This document shows, one piece after another, positions 17,544 to 25,713 of a stretch of 64,000 nt of DNA; positions within the stretch are counted from its first letter, which is position 1; the number at the start of each line of letters is the position of its first letter. The stretch lies in the NCBI GenBank assembly GCA_030019395.1, contig JASEES010000047.1, positions 1-64,000 on the forward strand, in the 5' to 3' direction. The DNA is from Methanolinea sp. (GTDB lineage: Archaea > Halobacteriota > Methanomicrobia > Methanomicrobiales > Methanospirillaceae). The position numbers were made by a program, and so were the translations under genes. The notes below the pieces were generated by a model. It saw nothing but the letters and a program-made list of their open reading frames with translations, searched no databases and had not been told where the DNA came from.

Positions 17544-18236
17544 ATGGAACACGTAAAGAGGGCTTTTGATGCCGTTGCAGCGCAATATGACGCCCAGCGG
17601 AAGTACATCATACCGGATATGGACGGCTTCTACGGGGCAGCAGTCTGGGCGGCAGACTGGCCCGGGAAAGATCCTTCAATCCTTGATATCGGTGCAGGGA
17701 CCGGTCTCCTGTCAGCCCTGTTCCTCGAGAAGTTCCCCCTCGCCACGCTGACACTCCTTGACATATCGGACGGGATGCTCGAGGTTGCGAGGAAGCGGTT
17801 TGCAGGCAGTCCCCGGGTCAGGTTCGTTGTCGCTGATTACAGCCGGGATGATCTCCCGGGAAAATACGATATCGTCTGTTCTGCCCTCTCAATCCACCAC
17901 CTGGAACACGGGGACAAGCAGCAGCTTTTCAGGAAAATTTTCCGGGCTCTCTCCCCCGGAGGAATCTTCGTCAACGCGGACCAGGTTGAAGCTCCGTGTG
18001 ACTGGCTCTCCCGGAAATACCTCGAGTACTGGGATTCCTTCCTGGCCCTCGCCCCGATCGATCCCGGAGAACTGGAGTCTGCGAGGATCCGGCGGGAGAC
18101 GCTCGATAAGAACGCCCCGCTCCTCGACCAGGTGAGGTGGCTCGCGGATGCCGGGTTCTCCGGGGTGGATGTTGTCTACAAGAACAGGACTTTTTGCGTG
18201 TTCGTAGGAAAAAAAGGGGAAGATGATGCAGTTTAG
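17544..18236 (+). CDS. SAM-dependent class I methyltransferase
   Basis: 230 residues. N-terminal helix VKRAFDAVAAQYDAQRKYIIPDMDGFYG is typical of the TehB/UbiE-like small-molecule methyltransferases; SAM motif I is ILDIGAGTGLLSA, motif II TLLDISDGML, then VVADYSRDDLPGKYDIVCSALSIHHL and ALSPGGIFVNADQ. C-terminal FSGVDVVYKNRTFCVFVGKK is the final beta hairpin of the fold. Substrate unknown. Unrelated in detail to the neighbour on the other strand. Confidence 0.85.
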   Translation: MEHVKRAFDAVAAQYDAQRKYIIPDMDGFYGAAVWAADWPGKDPSILDIGAGTGLLSALFLEKFPLATLTLLDISDGMLEVARKRFAGSPRVRFVVADYSRDDLPGKYDIVCSALSIHHLEHGDKQQLFRKIFRALSPGGIFVNADQVEAPCDWLSRKYLEYWDSFLALAPIDPGELESARIRRETLDKNAPLLDQVRWLADAGFSGVDVVYKNRTFCVFVGKKGEDDAV

Positions 18237-18250
18237 GTGATCATCGGCAC

Positions 18251-18256
18251 TTTTTT
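18251..18256 (+). terminator. T-run after methyltransferase gene
   Basis: Six T residues start 15 bases past the methyltransferase stop and about 95 bases ahead of the trp promoter; they would separate the two transcripts. Confidence 0.35.
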
Positions 18257-18349
18257 CGCAACCATGCCACCAGCGGAGACAAGGAATAATCCAAACCAAT
18301 GCAACCACCACGGTTATTCTCTTAATATGTCTAATAAAAAACACCAAAG

Positions 18350-18373
18350 TATAAATAATAGCATTAATGTACA
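18350..18373 (+). promoter_or_regulatory. trp operon promoter with candidate TRP box
   Basis: TATA box TATAAATAA at 18350-18358, with transcription expected to begin about 25 bases on, near 18378-18383. The 8-base palindrome ATGTACAT (TGTACA at 18368-18373) lies between TATA box and predicted start, where a bound repressor would block the polymerase. TGTACA is the TRP-box core of TrpY in Methanothermobacter. No trpY gene is in the window, so the regulator is unproven. Confidence 0.55.
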
Positions 18374-18382
18374 TAAATAAAC

Positions 18383-18496
18383 ATGATAAACGGGAAGAAT
18401 GATACCCAGGTGATGCCGGTGGACTGGGGACTGCCGCCAGACCGGCGGCACATTCCACCAGAGACGAAGGGCAAAAAAACCGCCCCCATGAGTTGA
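18383..18496 (+). CDS. Candidate trp leader peptide (37 residues), coupled to trpE
   Basis: A short ORF starting right at the expected transcription start. It encodes 37 residues with a single tryptophan (codon 15, TGG at 18425). Five bases after that codon a 7-base-pair GC-rich stem begins. The stop codon overlaps the trpE TTG start as TTGA, the same overlapping stop/start arrangement used by most junctions inside the operon (ATGA or GTGA). The peptide resembles nothing I know. It could be a regulatory leader, a coupling device, or fortuitous; that it is translated is inference. Confidence 0.45.
   Translation: MINGKNDTQVMPVDWGLPPDRRHIPPETKGKKTAPMS
18432..18450 (+). promoter_or_regulatory. 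Hairpin in the trp leader
   Basis: TGCCGCC at 18432-18438 pairs perfectly with GGCGGCA at 18444-18450 around a 5-base loop (AGACC). It starts 5 bases after the only Trp codon of the leader ORF. It is followed by A-rich rather than T-rich sequence, so it is not a simple terminator; it may pause translation or hide downstream bases. Confidence 0.4.
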
Positions 18497-19938
18497 AAGA
18501 GTGCATATTCCACCTTGAAACGTTGAAAGTCCCGTTCCCGGCAGCCGATCCATTCACTCTTTTTTCGCGTATCGGCAATGGATTCGGGTGCATCCTCGAA
18601 TCCGTCGAGGGGGTCCCGAGAAGGGCGGTACGCTCCATCGTCGGGTTCGAACCCCCTGTCGTCTTCACTCTCGGGAAAAATGCCACGTGCACGGGAGATC
18701 CGGATATCCGCGAACGGCTGTCCATACCCCCGACCGATAACCCGGTTACCCAGCTGAGGGCGATCTGCAGGCAGATACGGTGCAGGGGCGACAGCAGGAC
18801 CGGTTTTACAGGGGGACTGGTCGGGTACCTCTCCTACGATGCGGTGACTGCCCTTTCGGGAGGACGCGTCCAGGCGGGGGAGGACGGGCATCCTGCCCGG
18901 TTCATGCTCTGCACACGAGGGGTCGTCTATGACCACGTGCACAAAAAATGTATTCTTTTTGACAATTCCCTCGTCAAGGGCGATGAAGAGAGGGGAAATG
19001 TCAAAAAAGAGGCCATAAACAGGCTGTGCAGGCTCAGGGGTGCAGTGGCAGCGGTTCCCCCGGCGAAAAGGGAGGAGAGGATACAGTCTTCGAAGAGGGA
19101 TCTCCCTGATCTGTCCTCGAGCATGGATAGGGAGGAGTTCGGTGCAGCCGTCCGGCGGGCACTGGAGTACATCAGGAATGGCGATGTCTTCCAGGTCGTG
19201 CTGTCCCGCAAAATCTCATGCCCCTACGCGGGTGACCCCCTCGCTCTCTATGGGGCGATCAGGGAGATCAACCCATCCCCCTACCTCTACTACCTCCGTT
19301 TCGGGGATGAGGCTATCATCGGGTCAAGCCCCGAGATGCTGGTGCGGGTCGAGGGAAACTCCGTCCAGACAGTTCCGATAGCAGGGACGAGGCCACGTGG
19401 TAAGGACCCCGCCGGGGACGATGCCCTTGCCGCCGAGCTCCTCTCCGATCCCAAGGAGAGGGCAGAGCACCTGATGCTCGTTGACCTTGCCAGGAACGAT
19501 ATCGGGAAGGTTGCAGCGTTTGGTTCCGTCCATGTACCCGAGTTCATGGAGGTGGAACGGTTCTCCCACGTCCAGCACATCGTCTCGAGGGTATGCGGCA
19601 CATTGAGGCCCGGCTGCGACAGGTTCGACGCCCTGTCGGCCTGTTTCCCGGCCGGAACAGTAAGCGGGGCCCCCAAGATCCGGGCGATGCAGATCATCGC
19701 GGAACTGGAACGGCATCCAAGGGGCCTGTATGCAGGTGCGGTCGGGTACGCAGGGTTCGACGGGACGCTGGAATGTGCCATTGCTATCAGGACGCTGGTT
19801 GCAAGAGGGGCGAGGGTTGGCTTCTCCACGGGTGCAGGCATCGTTGCCGATTCGGTCCCCGAGAAGGAATTCGAGGAGACGGAGGCAAAGGCACGCGCCA
19901 TGGTCGAGGCAGTCCTCTCTGCAGGGGTGGGGCAATGA
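18493..19938 (+). CDS. trpE: Anthranilate synthase component I
   Basis: 481 residues. Converts chorismate plus ammonia (from TrpG) to anthranilate, first step of the tryptophan branch. Chorismate-binding domain motifs: GDVFQVVLSRKI, SPYLYYLRFGDEAIIGSSPEMLV, PIAGTRPRG, LVDLARNDIGKV, ACFPAGTVSGAPKIRAMQII and FSTGAGIVADSVPEKEFEET. The start is taken as TTG 18493, overlapping the leader stop; no ATG lies at the domain start, and another TTG at 18523 is possible. The N-terminal feedback-inhibitor pocket motif (LLES in bacteria) reads CILESVEG here. First enzyme of trpEGDCFBA. Confidence 0.95.
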   Translation: MKECIFHLETLKVPFPAADPFTLFSRIGNGFGCILESVEGVPRRAVRSIVGFEPPVVFTLGKNATCTGDPDIRERLSIPPTDNPVTQLRAICRQIRCRGDSRTGFTGGLVGYLSYDAVTALSGGRVQAGEDGHPARFMLCTRGVVYDHVHKKCILFDNSLVKGDEERGNVKKEAINRLCRLRGAVAAVPPAKREERIQSSKRDLPDLSSSMDREEFGAAVRRALEYIRNGDVFQVVLSRKISCPYAGDPLALYGAIREINPSPYLYYLRFGDEAIIGSSPEMLVRVEGNSVQTVPIAGTRPRGKDPAGDDALAAELLSDPKERAEHLMLVDLARNDIGKVAAFGSVHVPEFMEVERFSHVQHIVSRVCGTLRPGCDRFDALSACFPAGTVSGAPKIRAMQIIAELERHPRGLYAGAVGYAGFDGTLECAIAIRTLVARGARVGFSTGAGIVADSVPEKEFEETEAKARAMVEAVLSAGVGQ

Positions 19939-20510
19939 GAGTCGTTATCATCGACTGCTTTGACAGCTTCACCTACAACCTCCACCAGTTGGTGGGGGTA
20001 CTCGGCGCAACACCGGTTACCCTGACCTCTGACCGGCCCCTCTCCGAGGTCACCGCCGCGGCACCCGACAGGCTCATCCTCTCCCCCGGTCCCGGGAGGC
20101 CGGAAGACTCGGGAATCTGCCCGGACGTCATCCGGGAATATGCGGGCAGGGTCCCCATTCTCGGTGTCTGCCTCGGGCACCAGGTGATCGTATCTGCCTT
20201 CGGGGGAAGCATAACGAGGCTGAAAACGCCTGTCCACGGCAAGACGAGCTTCATCCGCCACACCGGCGAGGGAATCCTTGCCGGTGTCAGGAATCCCCTC
20301 GTTGCCACGCGGTATCACTCCCTTGCAGCCCGAAAAGATGCACTCCCCCGTGATTTCAGGACGGTTGCCGTCTCGGAGGATGACGGGTGCGTTATGGGTG
20401 TCATGCATCGGTCCCTGCCCGTCTTTGGCCTCCAGTTCCATCCCGAGAGTATCATGACACCGGACGGGAGGCAGATCATGGAAAACTTCCTTTCCATGGA
20501 GGGATCGTGA
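19935..20510 (+). CDS. trpG: Anthranilate synthase component II (glutamine amidotransferase)
   Basis: 191 residues. Class I amidotransferase that feeds ammonia to TrpE. Catalytic cysteine in ILGVCLGHQVI, with the histidine-glutamate pair in GLQFHPESIMTPDG; the oxyanion loop LSPGPGRPED is intact. ATG overlaps the trpE stop by 4 bases (ATGA), indicating translational coupling. Length is normal for TrpG/PabA. Confidence 0.96.
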   Translation: MRVVIIDCFDSFTYNLHQLVGVLGATPVTLTSDRPLSEVTAAAPDRLILSPGPGRPEDSGICPDVIREYAGRVPILGVCLGHQVIVSAFGGSITRLKTPVHGKTSFIRHTGEGILAGVRNPLVATRYHSLAARKDALPRDFRTVAVSEDDGCVMGVMHRSLPVFGLQFHPESIMTPDGRQIMENFLSMEGS

Positions 20511-21526
20511 TGCAGGACGCCATCAGGGCACTGGCAGGGGGGGAGGGACTCTCCCCGGAGATGGCACGGCAGGCGATGGGACTTCTTGCCACGGGAGGGG
20601 CAACCGCAGCCCAGGCAGGGGCATTCCTCGCTGCACTCCGGGTCAAGGGCGAGACCGCGGAGGAGATTGCCGCGTTCTGCAGGGTCCTTGAGGAGCATGC
20701 GATTACGATCTCACCAAGGGTACAGGGGACACTCGTCGACACGTGCGGGACCGGGGGTGACGGGGCATCAACGTTCAATATCAGCACCGCGGCCGCGATC
20801 GTTGCAGCGGCTGCCGGAATCCCTGTCGTGAAACATGGCAACAGGGCGGTGAGCAGCAGGTGCGGTTCTGCAGATGTGCTCGAAGCCCTTGGCGTGAACA
20901 TCACCCTTTCCCCAGGAGATGTCTGCCGTACAGTCGAGGAGCTCGGGATTGGCTTTCTCTACGCACCCCTCTTCCATCCTGCCTTCCGGCACGTTGCCGG
21001 TGTACGCCGGGAGATGGGGTGCCATACTGTCTTCAACATCCTCGGCCCCCTCCTGAACCCGGCCCGTGCACCCGCCCGCCTGGTCGGTGTCTTCTCCCCC
21101 GCCCTCCTTTCCCCTGTTGCAGGTGCCCTGCGCATCCTCGGTGTCCGAAGGGCGCTTGTCGTGCACGGGTCAGGACTCGATGAGATTACGGTTTCCGGGG
21201 AGACACGCGTGGCTGAACTGAAGGGGACCAGCATAGATGAGTATGCAATTTCGCCGCGGGAATTTGGCATCCCGGAATACCCCCTGCGGGATATCTGCGG
21301 GTCAGGGGTGGAGGAAAACGCATCTATCATCCGCGGTATCCTGCATGGACAAATAACCGGAGCTGCCCGCTATGTCGTCGCCATGAATGCCGGGGCAGCT
21401 CTCTACGCAGGAGGGAAGGTAAAGGACATCGGTGATGGCATTGAACTTGCCATGGACGCAATCGCCACGGGGAGCGCCGGGGAAAAGCTCGATGCCCTTG
21501 CACGGGCATCCCGGGGTGGTCAATGA
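20510..21526 (+). CDS. trpD: Anthranilate phosphoribosyltransferase
   Basis: 338 residues. Transfers phosphoribose from PRPP to anthranilate. Signatures: DTCGTGGDGASTFNIST (PRPP loop), KHGNRAVSSRCGSADVLEALG (anthranilate and PRPP site), and FAPLFHPA-like LYAPLFHPAFRHVAGVRREMGCHTVFNILGPL split across two binding sites. ATG at 20510 shares one base with the trpG stop (TGATG); a GTG at 20507 is an alternative. Freestanding, not fused to TrpG. Confidence 0.96.
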   Translation: MQDAIRALAGGEGLSPEMARQAMGLLATGGATAAQAGAFLAALRVKGETAEEIAAFCRVLEEHAITISPRVQGTLVDTCGTGGDGASTFNISTAAAIVAAAAGIPVVKHGNRAVSSRCGSADVLEALGVNITLSPGDVCRTVEELGIGFLYAPLFHPAFRHVAGVRREMGCHTVFNILGPLLNPARAPARLVGVFSPALLSPVAGALRILGVRRALVVHGSGLDEITVSGETRVAELKGTSIDEYAISPREFGIPEYPLRDICGSGVEENASIIRGILHGQITGAARYVVAMNAGAALYAGGKVKDIGDGIELAMDAIATGSAGEKLDALARASRGGQ

Positions 21527-22284
21527 TACTTGACGCGATCATCGCCGCAACGGCGGAGCGGGTTGCCCGGATGCCGGAGGACGCAGAAGAAACCGTGGAG
21601 GCTCCCCGGGCAGCAACAGGGTTCTATGATGCGGTGAGGCGCACCAAGCCGACTAACGCGATAATCGCCGAGATAAAGGCAGCCTCCCCATCACGGGGGA
21701 TCATCTGCAGCGATATCGATCCACGGGGTTTTGCCCTCTCCATGGTCTCTTCCGGGTGTGCGGCCCTCTCGGTCATCACCGAACCGCGGTTCTTTCACGG
21801 GAGCGATACCTTCCTTCCGGCTGTCCGGAATGCCGTTTCGGTCCCGATCCTCCGCAAGGACTTCGTCATCGACCCAAGGCAGGTCGCCGCAAGCCGTGCC
21901 CTCGGTGCAGATGCAGTCCTCCTGATCACTGCAGTCCTCAAAGACCGGCTGCCCGATTTCGTGGAACTTGCCCGGTCATACTCCCTCGAACCTCTTGTCG
22001 AGGTGCACACCGGGAGGGAACTCGAGGTTGCCCTCTCGTCGGGCACCCGCATGATCGGAATCAATAACAGGAATCTCAAAGACATGAGTGTCGATCTCTC
22101 GGTGACAAAACGACTCGCGCCCCGTGCCCGCGATTGCGGGTGCAGGGTGGTCTCTGAGAGCGGATTTGTGTGGCCCTGCGATGTCAGGAGGTTCCGGGAC
22201 ATCGTGGATGGTTTCCTGATAGGGTCCTCGATCGTCTCTGCTCGCAACCCGCAGAAAAAGCTGGAGGGATTTCTATTCGCGTGA
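21523..22284 (+). CDS. trpC: Indole-3-glycerol-phosphate synthase
   Basis: 253 residues, a TIM barrel that closes and decarboxylates CdRP to indole-3-glycerol phosphate. Key blocks: IIAEIKAASPSRGII (catalytic lysine), ALSVITEPRFFHGSD, ILRKDFVIDPRQV (catalytic lysine), LEPLVEVHTGREL, IGINNRNLKDMSVDL and VSESGFVWPCDV. Starts within the trpD stop (ATGA) and is separate from TrpF. Confidence 0.96.
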   Translation: MILDAIIAATAERVARMPEDAEETVEAPRAATGFYDAVRRTKPTNAIIAEIKAASPSRGIICSDIDPRGFALSMVSSGCAALSVITEPRFFHGSDTFLPAVRNAVSVPILRKDFVIDPRQVAASRALGADAVLLITAVLKDRLPDFVELARSYSLEPLVEVHTGRELEVALSSGTRMIGINNRNLKDMSVDLSVTKRLAPRARDCGCRVVSESGFVWPCDVRRFRDIVDGFLIGSSIVSARNPQKKLEGFLFA

Positions 22285-22847
22285 AGATATGCGGGATTAC
22301 GTCCCCGGAAGATGCCGCCCTGGCAGAGGCAGCAGGTGCGGACGCCATCGGCGTGGTGGTGTTCTCGGATTCGATCCGTTCGGTGACACCGGAGGTTGCC
22401 TGGGAGATCTTCTCCTCTGTCGGTCCGTTCATAACGAGGGTCTGTGTCTCGACAACAGAGTCCACCGATGACCTCGAGACGATACTCGATATGAACCCTG
22501 ACGCAGTCCAGCTCTCCATCCCCCTCGAGGAACGGCTGCCGGTCCGCACGATCTGCATGGTCGATACTCCCGGCCCCCTGCATGCGCATGCAGATGCCAT
22601 CGTGGTTGATGCCAGCAGGGGGACGGGCAGACTATTCGATGCGGATTTTGCAGAGCGTGTCGCAAGGGAAAGTCCGGTCCCGGTCATCCTTGCCGGGGGC
22701 CTCACCCCTGAAAACGTTGCCGGAGCGATTCGGCGTATCAAGCCCTACGGGGTGGACGTGGCAACCGGCGTGGAGATCGCACCGGGTAAAAAGGACGAGA
22801 ACCTCGTCAGGGCCTTCGTCCAGCAGGCCAGGGGGGCTCTCTTATGA
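22281..22847 (+). CDS. trpF: Phosphoribosylanthranilate isomerase
   Basis: 188 residues, TIM barrel catalysing the Amadori rearrangement of PRA to CdRP. The catalytic cysteine is in the N-terminal [12 protein letters not shown] and the catalytic aspartate in [28 protein letters not shown] and [20 protein letters not shown] are the phosphate-binding end. Starts with GTG at 22281, inside the trpC stop (GTGA). Somewhat shorter than bacterial TrpF (about 205). Confidence 0.95.
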   Translation: MKICGITSPEDAALAEAAGADAIGVVVFSDSIRSVTPEVAWEIFSSVGPFITRVCVSTTESTDDLETILDMNPDAVQLSIPLEERLPVRTICMVDTPGPLHAHADAIVVDASRGTGRLFDADFAERVARESPVPVILAGGLTPENVAGAIRRIKPYGVDVATGVEIAPGKKDENLVRAFVQQARGALL

Positions 22848-24016
22848 CGGATCCCTCGCGGTTCGGGGTTTACGGCGGACGGTTTGTCCCTGAGACGCTG
22901 ATGGCAGCGCTCGAGGAGCTGGAGCGGGGTTTCCGGACCATTGTCCCCGGAAAGAAGTTCCAGGAGGAGATGAAGTATTACCTCCACGAGTATGCCGGCC
23001 GAAGAACACCTCTTACCTTCTGCAGGAACGTGTCCCGTGACTTCGGGTGCAGGGTCTACCTCAAGAGGGAAGATCTCCTCCATTCCGGTGCACACAAGCT
23101 GAACAACGCCCTTGGACAGGCACTACTGGCAAAATTCATGGGAAAACACCGTCTCATCGCGGAAACGGGAGCTGGACAGCACGGCGTGGCCACAGCGATC
23201 GCAGGGGCGGTGCTCGGGATGCAGGTCGACGTTTTCATGGGGGAGGAAGATATCCGGCGCCAAAAGCTCAACGTCTCCCGGATGAAGATGCTCGGCGCCC
23301 GGGTCGTTCCGGTGAGTTCGGGATCACGCACGCTCAAGGATGCCATCAACGAGGCCCTCCGCGACTGGGTCACGAACGTTGCCACGACCCACTACCTGAT
23401 AGGATCCGTCGTCGGTCCGCACCCGTTTCCGACAATGGTCAGGGATTTCCAGACAGTCATCGGGAACGAGACCCGCGACCAGGTCATGGAGAAGGAGGGG
23501 AGGCTGCCGGATGCCATCGTCGCCTGCGTCGGCGGCGGTTCAAACGCAATTGGTATCTTCACACCTTTCCTCGGCGAGGACACACGACTCTTTGGAGCAG
23601 AAGCAGGAGGGGAAGGGCCGGAGGGAAGACACGGGGCAACTCTCTGCAGGGGACGCCCCGGCATCCTCCACGGGACATACACGTACCTCATCCAGGATGC
23701 CTTTGGCCAGATTCTCGAGTCACACAGCATCTCTGCCGGGCTTGATTACCCGGGTGTCGGCCCGGAGCACAGTTACCTGCGGGACAGCGGCAGGGTGTCC
23801 TACCACCCGGTGACGGACAGGGAGGCACTCGATGCATTCCTGTACCTCTCCCGGTCCGAGGGAATCATCCCGGCACTGGAATCGGCCCATGCCGTATCCC
23901 TTGCGGAAAAGGTCGCCACCGGGCTCCAAAAGGACGATGTCCTCGTGATCAACCTCTCGGGCCGCGGCGATAAGGACGTATCGCAGGTCTCTTCGATGGT
24001 GGGGGATTTGCTGTGA
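22844..24016 (+). CDS. trpB: Tryptophan synthase beta chain
   Basis: 390 residues, canonical TrpB1 length. PLP-dependent condensation of indole with serine, partner of TrpA. PLP lysine in [13 protein letters not shown], catalytic glutamate in [13 protein letters not shown], phosphate loop [10 protein letters not shown], and [14 protein letters not shown] for the COMM/interface side. ATG overlaps the trpF stop (ATGA). The second beta subunit, TrpB2, is encoded 9 kb upstream. Confidence 0.97.
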   Translation: MTDPSRFGVYGGRFVPETLMAALEELERGFRTIVPGKKFQEEMKYYLHEYAGRRTPLTFCRNVSRDFGCRVYLKREDLLHSGAHKLNNALGQALLAKFMGKHRLIAETGAGQHGVATAIAGAVLGMQVDVFMGEEDIRRQKLNVSRMKMLGARVVPVSSGSRTLKDAINEALRDWVTNVATTHYLIGSVVGPHPFPTMVRDFQTVIGNETRDQVMEKEGRLPDAIVACVGGGSNAIGIFTPFLGEDTRLFGAEAGGEGPEGRHGATLCRGRPGILHGTYTYLIQDAFGQILESHSISAGLDYPGVGPEHSYLRDSGRVSYHPVTDREALDAFLYLSRSEGIIPALESAHAVSLAEKVATGLQKDDVLVINLSGRGDKDVSQVSSMVGDLL

Positions 24017-24807
24017 CATCGAGAATAGGGCTGGCGTTTTCCGGCGCAGGCCGACCCCTCCTCGTTGCATGCCTCGTTGCAGGTGATCCTGACGAAAGGA
24101 CATCCCTTGACCTGATGAAGGAAGCCGAGAATTGCGGTGCAGACATCATCGAGCTCGTGATGCCTCACTCCGACCCGGTTGCAGACGGGCCCGTCATGCA
24201 GAAAGCCATGCAGCGTGCCCTGAGTGCCGGGACGACTCCCGATACGCTCTTTTCCCAAATCCGGAATTTCAGGTCCGTTTCAAAGACACCTCTCCTCGTT
24301 CTCACCTACGCCAACATTGTAGTACAGAGGGGAATTGCAACGTTTTACAGGGAAGCGGCAGAGGCTGGAGCAGACGGGATCGCGATCGCCGACGTGCCCC
24401 TCGAGGAGTCAGATCCTTTCTGCGTGGCAGCACGGAATGAAGGTATCGATCCAGTCCTTTTCATCAGCCAGACGACGTCGCGTGAAAGGCTTGAAAGGAT
24501 AGTTGCGGGTGCCGGGGGATTCCTCTACCTCGTCGCAGTGCTCGGCGTCACGGGTGCCAGGGAACAGATCGATCCGCGGGTCATCGGGCACATCCGGGCA
24601 GTAAAGGCAGCATCAGCCCTTCCTGTCGTACCCGGATTTGGCATCGGGACGGCAGGACAGGTCCGGGAGCTGGTGCGTGCCGGCGCGGACGGGGTGATTG
24701 TCGGGTCCGCCATCGTCCGGGAGATAGAACGAACCCTTGAGGATCCCTTCGCGATGAGAGAAGCGGTGGGAGGGAAGGTCAGGGAAATGGCGTCAGCCCT
24801 CAGGTGA
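24013..24807 (+). CDS. trpA: Tryptophan synthase alpha chain
   Basis: 264 residues, TIM barrel that splits indole-3-glycerol phosphate and channels indole to TrpB. Catalytic glutamate and aspartate are visible in [17 protein letters not shown] and [13 protein letters not shown]; the phosphate site is [15 protein letters not shown] and GVIVGSAIV. The usual E-L-G-x-P-F-S-D-P appears as [12 protein letters not shown] start inside the trpB stop (GTGA). Its last 15 bases overlap the convergent gene on the other strand. Confidence 0.96.
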   Translation: MTSRIGLAFSGAGRPLLVACLVAGDPDERTSLDLMKEAENCGADIIELVMPHSDPVADGPVMQKAMQRALSAGTTPDTLFSQIRNFRSVSKTPLLVLTYANIVVQRGIATFYREAAEAGADGIAIADVPLEESDPFCVAARNEGIDPVLFISQTTSRERLERIVAGAGGFLYLVAVLGVTGAREQIDPRVIGHIRAVKAASALPVVPGFGIGTAGQVRELVRAGADGVIVGSAIVREIERTLEDPFAMREAVGGKVREMASALR

Positions 24808-25557
24808 GGTATCCCGGCGGACGGGCAGCCTGCCGACGGCAGCACAGTAGATGACAAACTCGTCGTCACCATCAAGATTAAGGAGCCCGGCCATCATCCG
24901 GTCATCGAACGCCCCGATGGCGCACGTCCCGCATCCTATCTGGAGTGCTGCCAGGTACAGGTTCTGGCAGACGTGCCCTGCATCGAGGTGCACGAGACGC
25001 CACGCCCTCTCAGCGTAACGCCATGCCATACGGTAGACAACACAGTCCCAGAGGAAAGTTACTGCTGAGCTTCGGACGAATGCCTGGCCAAGACAGGCTG
25101 CCATCACCCTGTCCGCGGTTTCCGGTCCCGTTTGGACGGGGAGAAGCCGGTGGGAGAACGCAAGGTACCTGTATATGCCGGGCTTTATTCCCCTGACCCT
25201 GTTGACGAGGAGATACGTCTCGAAGGCATGACGACCTCCTGCCGAGGGAACGTTCCTGAGGGTGTAATAGGGGTCAACGACCTGGACTATCCCCTGCGTG
25301 CACCACAGCAGGTAGGAGAGCTCTTCCTGCATCAGGGGATCCCGTTCGTAATGCCGGATGGATCGCCTCGCCTCGATTGCCCGGCGCAGGTCGAGTGGCG
25401 GGACACGGATGGAACCTGGAGGAGGCAGCGGGATGAACGGGCCATCAGGAGGAACCGGTTTTTCGAGCGGAGGGGCGGGGAGTCCACGGGACTGGTCCGA
25501 TGGGGAGAGGTACTCGTACCGGGTCAGATCCATGAAACGCGGGCCGATGGTCTTCAT
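24793..25557 (-). CDS. SagB/ThcOx-type nitroreductase-family oxidoreductase
   Basis: 254 residues. The segment AIEARRSIRHYERDPLMQEELSYLLWCTQGI is the SagB-type version of the FMN nitroreductase fold, followed by RNVPSAGGRHAFETYLLVNRVRGIKPGIYRY and the C-terminal LDAGHVCQNLYLAALQIGCGTCAIGAFDD. SagB enzymes oxidise azolines in peptide natural products, but stand-alone archaeal forms are common without a cyclodehydratase and their substrate is unknown. No SagC/D-like gene is near. Convergent with trpA, overlapping by 15 bases. Confidence 0.82.
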   Translation of the reverse strand: MKTIGPRFMDLTRYEYLSPSDQSRGLPAPPLEKPVPPDGPFIPLPPPGSIRVPPLDLRRAIEARRSIRHYERDPLMQEELSYLLWCTQGIVQVVDPYYTLRNVPSAGGRHAFETYLLVNRVRGIKPGIYRYLAFSHRLLPVQTGPETADRVMAACLGQAFVRSSAVTFLWDCVVYRMAWRYAERAWRLVHLDAGHVCQNLYLAALQIGCGTCAIGAFDDRMMAGLLNLDGDDEFVIYCAAVGRLPVRRDTSPEG

Positions 25558-25713
25558 GGTTGGAAGATACGGCTGGAAAGGGATAAAGGCGGCGGCAAAA
25601 GGAAGATGTGTCCTTGATCGGGTTTGGGTTCCAAGGCACCAGGTTCATACCGATCGATCGTGATAGATTCATCACCTCCCCCGTCCCAGAGAATATGGAA
25701 CGAAGGAATTAAA

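Noticed and set aside
18432-18450. Leader stem as a rho-independent-like terminator
   Set aside because: The stem is followed by A-rich sequence, not a T run, and archaeal termination depends on T tracts. It is kept only as a possible pausing or folding element.
18636-18655. GGTTCGAACCCC-like stretch resembling a tRNA T loop
   Set aside because: It lies inside trpE and encodes VGFEPPV; no acceptor, D or anticodon stems surround it.
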